Below are positions 6,836 through 10,212 of a stretch of DNA of 10,212 bases, in pieces. Below the pieces are notes generated by a model. It did not search any database. It was given only the letters and a program-made list of their open reading frames with translations, and was not told the origin of the DNA. Every line of letters begins with the position of its first letter. Position 1 is the stretch's first letter. The stretch comes from Ilumatobacteraceae bacterium (lineage in GTDB: Bacteria > Actinomycetota > Acidimicrobiia > Acidimicrobiales > Ilumatobacteraceae): the NCBI GenBank assembly GCA_023257035.1, contig JALRDI010000304.1, forward strand, positions 1 through 10,212, in the 5' to 3' direction. The position numbers and the translations under genes were made by a program.

Positions 6836-6868
6836 TTGACTAGATAACAGGACACAGAAAGAAACGAC

Positions 6869-8695
6869 ATGGGCTACCGCACTGCTGATCTACCACCAGT
6901 CGATCTCGACGAATTTCCGAAGATCCCGTTCTTGCCGAGAATGAAACTCCTCCAGTTGCACTGGGTGGAAGCGGGCTTTGGAACGCCGAAACAAACGGCA
7001 ATGTTCTACGTGTGGAAGATCTTCTTCTACGCGCTGTTCGGCTTGATCGTTGCCGCATCATTCACCGCTGGTCTTGAATTCAATGACATTGGCGGCTGGT
7101 GGGATGAACCAATCCTGTACCAGAAGTTGATGATCTGGACCGTCCTGATGGAGATCCTCGGGCTTGCTGCAACATGCGGCCCGATGGCGTTCCACTTTGA
7201 CCCACCGATTGGTCAGAGTCTCTATTGGTGGCAGAACGACACGCTACGAGTTCCGCCGTATCCAAACCATGTTCCGTTGACCAAAGGCAACCGGCGCACG
7301 CCCTGGGATACGGGCCTCTACAAGCTCATCGTGTTCTGGCTCATCATGATGTTGTTCCTCTCGGGCGAACAAATCCCTGGATTGCCTGACGGGACGGCCG
7401 GCGTGATGCCGCGGTGGCCGTTCGTGGTCTACGCCGTCCTGATTTGTGTGATGGGGCTGCGCGACAAGTGTGTCTTCTTGGCATCGCGCGCTGAGCAGTA
7501 CGTGCCGACAATGCTGGCATTTGCGTTCTTCCCATCCTGGGTTGACATGGTGGTTGCGGCGAAGATCTTCATTGTCATCGTGTGGATGGGTGCCGGTATT
7601 TCAAAGTTCAATCATGGTTTCTCTTCGACCGTGTCGGTGATGATCAATAACACTCCGTGGAATGGGTCTCGCAAGCTTCGAATGGCGACGGTAAGGGACT
7701 ACCCGAATGATTTGCGACCTTCGAAAGCAACTCACCTCATTGCGCATATTGGTGGCACCACCTGCGAGCTCGTCATGCCGCTCGTGCTGCTGTTCTCGCC
7801 ATGGCCATGGTTGACATGGATCGGAATCTTGTCGATCTGGGCGCTTCACACATTCATCATTTCCACTATTCCGCTTGCGGTCCCGCTCGAATGGAACGTC
7901 TTCTTTATTTTCTGCACCGGTTTCTTGTTTGCAAACTTCCCTGCGGGTGACGGCTGGGGTGTTGGCGATATCGAACCGCTCTTGCTGATTCCTGTGCTGG
8001 TCGTTGGACTGTTTGGAATTGTGTTGGGAGCGTTTTGGCCTCAGTATGTGTCATTCCTGATTGGGATGAAGCAGTACGCCGGGAACTGGGCGTCGACAAC
8101 TTGGGCATTCGTTGACAAGGAAAAGGAAGATCGCATTAACGAGCGCATCGTGAAGGCAGCTGATAATCAGATAGACCAGATCATCCCGATCTTCGGCAAG
8201 GAAATCTCTGAGGTGTTCATTCAGAAGGCGATTGCGTTCCGCATGATGCACCCGATGGGGCGTATGCACATCACCCTTCACATGCGACACAATGATGACA
8301 TGGATACGAGAGTTCTGCGCGAAGGAGAGTTCCTAGGCAACGTGCTTCTCGGCTGGAACTTTGGCGATGCACACTGCAACGATGAGCGTCTCATTGAGGC
8401 TGTCCAAGAGCGGTGTAACTACGAGCCCGGCGACCTGCGTGTTGTCTTCACCGAGTCGCAGCCGTTGTTCTCAAAGAAAGTTCAATATCGCGTCATCGAT
8501 GCTGCGCTTGGCGTTGTTGAAAAGGGTTGGTACCACAACGATGACGCGTACCACACGCAGCCATTCCTTCCGGACGGGTTGGTTCCTCATGTCATTACCT
8601 GGCAGCGCGAGGGGTACACACCGGTTGGTGACGCCTATCCAGGTGATGGTGGACGAGATACGAAAGGCGAGGGAATTTCCCTCGTGACCTCGTAA
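6869..8695 (+). CDS. DUF3556-like polytopic membrane protein, function unknown
   Basis: This 608-residue protein has about eight or nine membrane helices between residues 48 and 390, followed by a soluble C-terminal region of about 210 residues. The N-terminal LPPVDLDEFPKIPF, the HWVEAGFGTPKQT segment and the overall size match, from memory, the actinobacterial DUF3556 family of roughly 580-600 residues. Within the membrane part, VIVWMGAGISKFNHGFSS (237-254) resembles the conserved 'aG-x-x-K' helix of HTTM/vitamin K carboxylase-like proteins. The soluble region (about 415-608) is rich in His and Asp (MHITLHMRHNDDMD) and could bind a metal or substrate. No known catalytic motif was recognised. 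It starts 33 bp after livF behind a weak AGAAAG purine tract and is followed after 4 bp by the flavoprotein gene, so it is probably in the same operon. A membrane partner of the flavoprotein is a reasonable guess. Confidence 0.78.
   Translation: MGYRTADLPPVDLDEFPKIPFLPRMKLLQLHWVEAGFGTPKQTAMFYVWKIFFYALFGLIVAASFTAGLEFNDIGGWWDEPILYQKLMIWTVLMEILGLAATCGPMAFHFDPPIGQSLYWWQNDTLRVPPYPNHVPLTKGNRRTPWDTGLYKLIVFWLIMMLFLSGEQIPGLPDGTAGVMPRWPFVVYAVLICVMGLRDKCVFLASRAEQYVPTMLAFAFFPSWVDMVVAAKIFIVIVWMGAGISKFNHGFSSTVSVMINNTPWNGSRKLRMATVRDYPNDLRPSKATHLIAHIGGTTCELVMPLVLLFSPWPWLTWIGILSIWALHTFIISTIPLAVPLEWNVFFIFCTGFLFANFPAGDGWGVGDIEPLLLIPVLVVGLFGIVLGAFWPQYVSFLIGMKQYAGNWASTTWAFVDKEKEDRINERIVKAADNQIDQIIPIFGKEISEVFIQKAIAFRMMHPMGRMHITLHMRHNDDMDTRVLREGEFLGNVLLGWNFGDAHCNDERLIEAVQERCNYEPGDLRVVFTESQPLFSKKVQYRVIDAALGVVEKGWYHNDDAYHTQPFLPDGLVPHVITWQREGYTPVGDAYPGDGGRDTKGEGISLVTS
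8668..8684. repeat. 17-bp palindrome before the flavoprotein start
   Basis: CGAGGGAA and TTCCCTCG are perfect 8-bp inverted arms around a single T. In RNA this would fold as a 6-bp GC-rich stem with a 5-base loop. It ends 8 bp before the stop codon of the DUF3556-like gene and 15 bp before the ATG of the next gene. It may influence translation of the downstream gene or RNA stability (inference). Confidence 0.45.
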
Positions 8696-8699
8696 CAGA

Positions 8700-10106
8700 A
8701 TGTCGACCGCGATCGTCGTTGGCGGTGGCCCAAACGGGCTTGCTGCTGCGGCTCGCATGGCTCGCGCTGGTGTCGACGTCACGGTGCTCGAGGCATCGGA
8801 GACTGTTGGCGGCGGGGCTCGCAGTTCGGAGTATCTCGCTCCTGGGCTGCTGCATGATCATTGTTCGGCAGCGCACCCGATGGCGTTAGCTTCGCCATTC
8901 TTCAAAGATGTCAACCTTCCTGGGCTTGAGTGGTGCGCTCCAGAAATCGATTGTGCCCATCCGCTCGATGATGGTTCGGCTGGCGCGTTCGCGAAGTCGT
9001 TCGACACAACCGACGAACTGTTAGGAGCAGATGGACGACGTTGGCGACAGATGTTCTCATCGACGGCGAATCGATTTGATGAACTCTTTACTGACATTTC
9101 TCAGCCAGTTATCCGCCTTCCGAGGCATCCATTCACGCTGGTGAACTTTGGTGTGCGGGTGCTTCCGCCTGCAACCGTGCTCGCTCGTGCATGGAAGTCA
9201 GAGCAGGCGAAAGCGCTGTGGGGAGGGGTTGCGGCGCACGCATTCTGGCGTCTTGACAGGCCGCTCACCAGCGCAGTTGGCGTCACGCTGACCGCTGCTG
9301 CTCACGCTCACGGTTGGGTCGTCGCCAAAGGTGGAACTCAGAAGATTGTTGATGCTCTCGTTGCTGACATCATCGTCCACGGAGGAAAGATTGAGACGAA
9401 CTGCCGGGTGTCATCTCTAGATGAGTTGCCGGCTCATGACGTGTTGATGCTTGATGTTGTGCCGGCGACAGCACTCGAAATTCTTGGTGATCGACTTCCC
9501 TCACGAGTTGCTCGTGCATATCGATCTTTTGCTCACGGTCCCGGAGCGTTCAAGGTTGACTTCGCAGTTGAAGGTGGAATTCCTTGGGCTGCCGAAATAG
9601 CGCAGCGCGCCGGAACGGTTCATGTCGGAGGGTCGTTCGAAGAAATCGCCGCAAATGAGCGGGCAGTTGTCGACGGCAACATGCCATCTTCACCGTTTGT
9701 TCTCGTTGGCCAGCAGTATTTGGCAGACCCGAGTCGGTCTTCCGGCAATGTTCATCCGGTTTGGGCGTACGCACATGTGCCTCACGGATATGCCGGTGAT
9801 GCGACAGAGGCAATCGTGACTCAGATTGAACGCTTCGCGCCCGGTTTCAGAGATCGAGTCGTTGGAACGGCAGTTCGATCGACGACTGAGATGTCGCGCT
9901 ACAACGAGAACTTTGTCGGGGGTGACATCATTGGTGGCGCGGGCTCACCCCTTCAAACGGTCTTCAGGCCTCGGGTGAGTGCGAACCCCTACGCAACCGG
10001 CATTCCAGGGGTGTACCTCTGCTCGTCATCGACGCCTCCTGGTGCAGGTGCACACGGAATGTGCGGCGCAAACGCCGCCGATCGAGCACTTGCTGGGCTC
10101 AAATAG
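8700..10106 (+). CDS. FAD-dependent oxidoreductase, phytoene desaturase (CrtI)/PYROXD2-like
   Basis: This 468-residue protein opens with a dinucleotide-binding fold: STAIVVGGGPNGLAAAARMA holds the GxGxxG loop (Gly8-Gly13), and VTVLEASETVGGG supplies the ribose-binding Glu31 and the second glycine motif. The C-terminal PPGAGAHGMCGANAADRA (446-463) is the FAD-closing motif of the amine oxidase/phytoene dehydrogenase superfamily (COG1233). Length and both end motifs are intact, so the gene looks complete. Members use FAD, sometimes with NAD(P), to desaturate or isomerise hydrophobic substrates. A conserved-looking DHCSAAHPMALASPFF (53-68) marks a subgroup that is not a true carotenoid desaturase, and no other carotenoid gene is present here. 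It starts 4 bp after the DUF3556-like stop with no clear Shine-Dalgarno, so translation probably depends on coupling. The physical pairing suggests that it works on a membrane-associated substrate with that partner; the reaction is unknown. Confidence 0.87.
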   Translation: MSTAIVVGGGPNGLAAAARMARAGVDVTVLEASETVGGGARSSEYLAPGLLHDHCSAAHPMALASPFFKDVNLPGLEWCAPEIDCAHPLDDGSAGAFAKSFDTTDELLGADGRRWRQMFSSTANRFDELFTDISQPVIRLPRHPFTLVNFGVRVLPPATVLARAWKSEQAKALWGGVAAHAFWRLDRPLTSAVGVTLTAAAHAHGWVVAKGGTQKIVDALVADIIVHGGKIETNCRVSSLDELPAHDVLMLDVVPATALEILGDRLPSRVARAYRSFAHGPGAFKVDFAVEGGIPWAAEIAQRAGTVHVGGSFEEIAANERAVVDGNMPSSPFVLVGQQYLADPSRSSGNVHPVWAYAHVPHGYAGDATEAIVTQIERFAPGFRDRVVGTAVRSTTEMSRYNENFVGGDIIGGAGSPLQTVFRPRVSANPYATGIPGVYLCSSSTPPGAGAHGMCGANAADRALAGLK

Positions 10107-10122
10107 TGCCGAGCTGCAAGAG

Positions 10123-10207
10123 CGGAACGGGAGGGATTTGAACCCCCGGACCCCGTAAGGTCTCTTGTTTTCAAGACAAGTGCATTAGGCCGCTCTGCCA
10201 CCGTTCC
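10123..10207 (-). tRNA. tRNA-Ser (anticodon UGA)
   Basis: Read on the - strand, the 85 nt fold as a class II tRNA. The acceptor stem is GGAACGG/CCGTTCC, the D stem GCA/TGC and the anticodon stem CTTGT/ACAAG around CTTGAAA, giving anticodon TGA. A long variable arm (GACC-TTAC-GGGGTC) is typical of serine tRNAs. The T arm is GGGGG-TTCAAAT-CCCTC with one G-U pair. The discriminator base is G, as expected for tRNA-Ser. CCA is not encoded; the next bases are CTC. It converges on the flavoprotein gene with a 16-bp gap. Confidence 0.97.
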
Positions 10208-10212
10208 GTCTA

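Noticed and set aside
6836..6868. TTGACT just after livF as a -35 element for a separate promoter
   Set aside because: No TATAAT-like hexamer occurs 16-18 bp downstream before the next start codon, so an internal promoter is not supported.
8700..10106. Carotenoid biosynthesis phytoene desaturase (crtI)
   Set aside because: The superfamily is right, but no other carotenoid gene is present and the sequence looks closer to the PYROXD2-like oxidoreductase subgroup, so a crtI name would overreach.
9989..10201. A 70-residue - strand frame beginning MAERPNALVLKT
   Set aside because: Its N-terminal part is a translation of the tRNA-Ser gene, a well-known source of spurious proteins, and the rest is antisense to the flavoprotein gene.

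Overview
The window looks like an ordinary stretch of chromosome from a moderately high-GC actinobacterium, most plausibly of the Acidimicrobiia (inference). The grounds are several actinobacterial features together: an acidic, Ala/Glu-rich lipoprotein linker, a fused LivH-LivM-LivG polypeptide, a DUF3556-type membrane protein paired with a CrtI-like flavoprotein, and a tRNA without an encoded CCA. I see no insertion sequence, phage gene, CRISPR array or origin.

Layout. Bases 1-323 hold the 3' end of a short-chain dehydrogenase/reductase on the + strand. It converges on an EamA/DMT-type membrane transporter on the - strand (334-1227), with a perfect hairpin at the junction. Divergent from the transporter is a 50-residue single-span membrane protein (1387-1539) with a strong ribosome binding site. 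A terminator (1590-1631) separates it from the convergent periplasmic-binding lipoprotein (1663-2946, - strand).

From 2947 to 3126 lies a divergent regulatory region with three short palindromes. To its right is a tightly packed + strand cluster of four genes. The first is a 915-residue permease-permease-ATPase fusion (LivH-LivM-LivG, GTG start at 3127). It overlaps by 8 bp a second ATPase of LivF type with an unusual basic tail. After 33 bp comes a 608-residue DUF3556-like polytopic membrane protein, and 4 bp later a 468-residue FAD-dependent phytoene-desaturase-like oxidoreductase. A tRNA-Ser(UGA) on the - strand (10123-10207) closes the window.

How they fit together. The lipoprotein, the fusion and LivF supply every part of one branched-chain-amino-acid-type (HAAT) ABC importer: binding protein, two permease halves and two ATPases. 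Cotranscription with the DUF3556 protein and the flavoprotein, plus the nearby SDR, suggests that the imported ligand may not be an amino acid but something taken up for redox or lipid-type metabolism; this is inference only. The points most worth attention are the triple fusion, the LivF tail with its altered Walker B context, the DUF3556-flavoprotein pair tied to an importer, and the small membrane protein.
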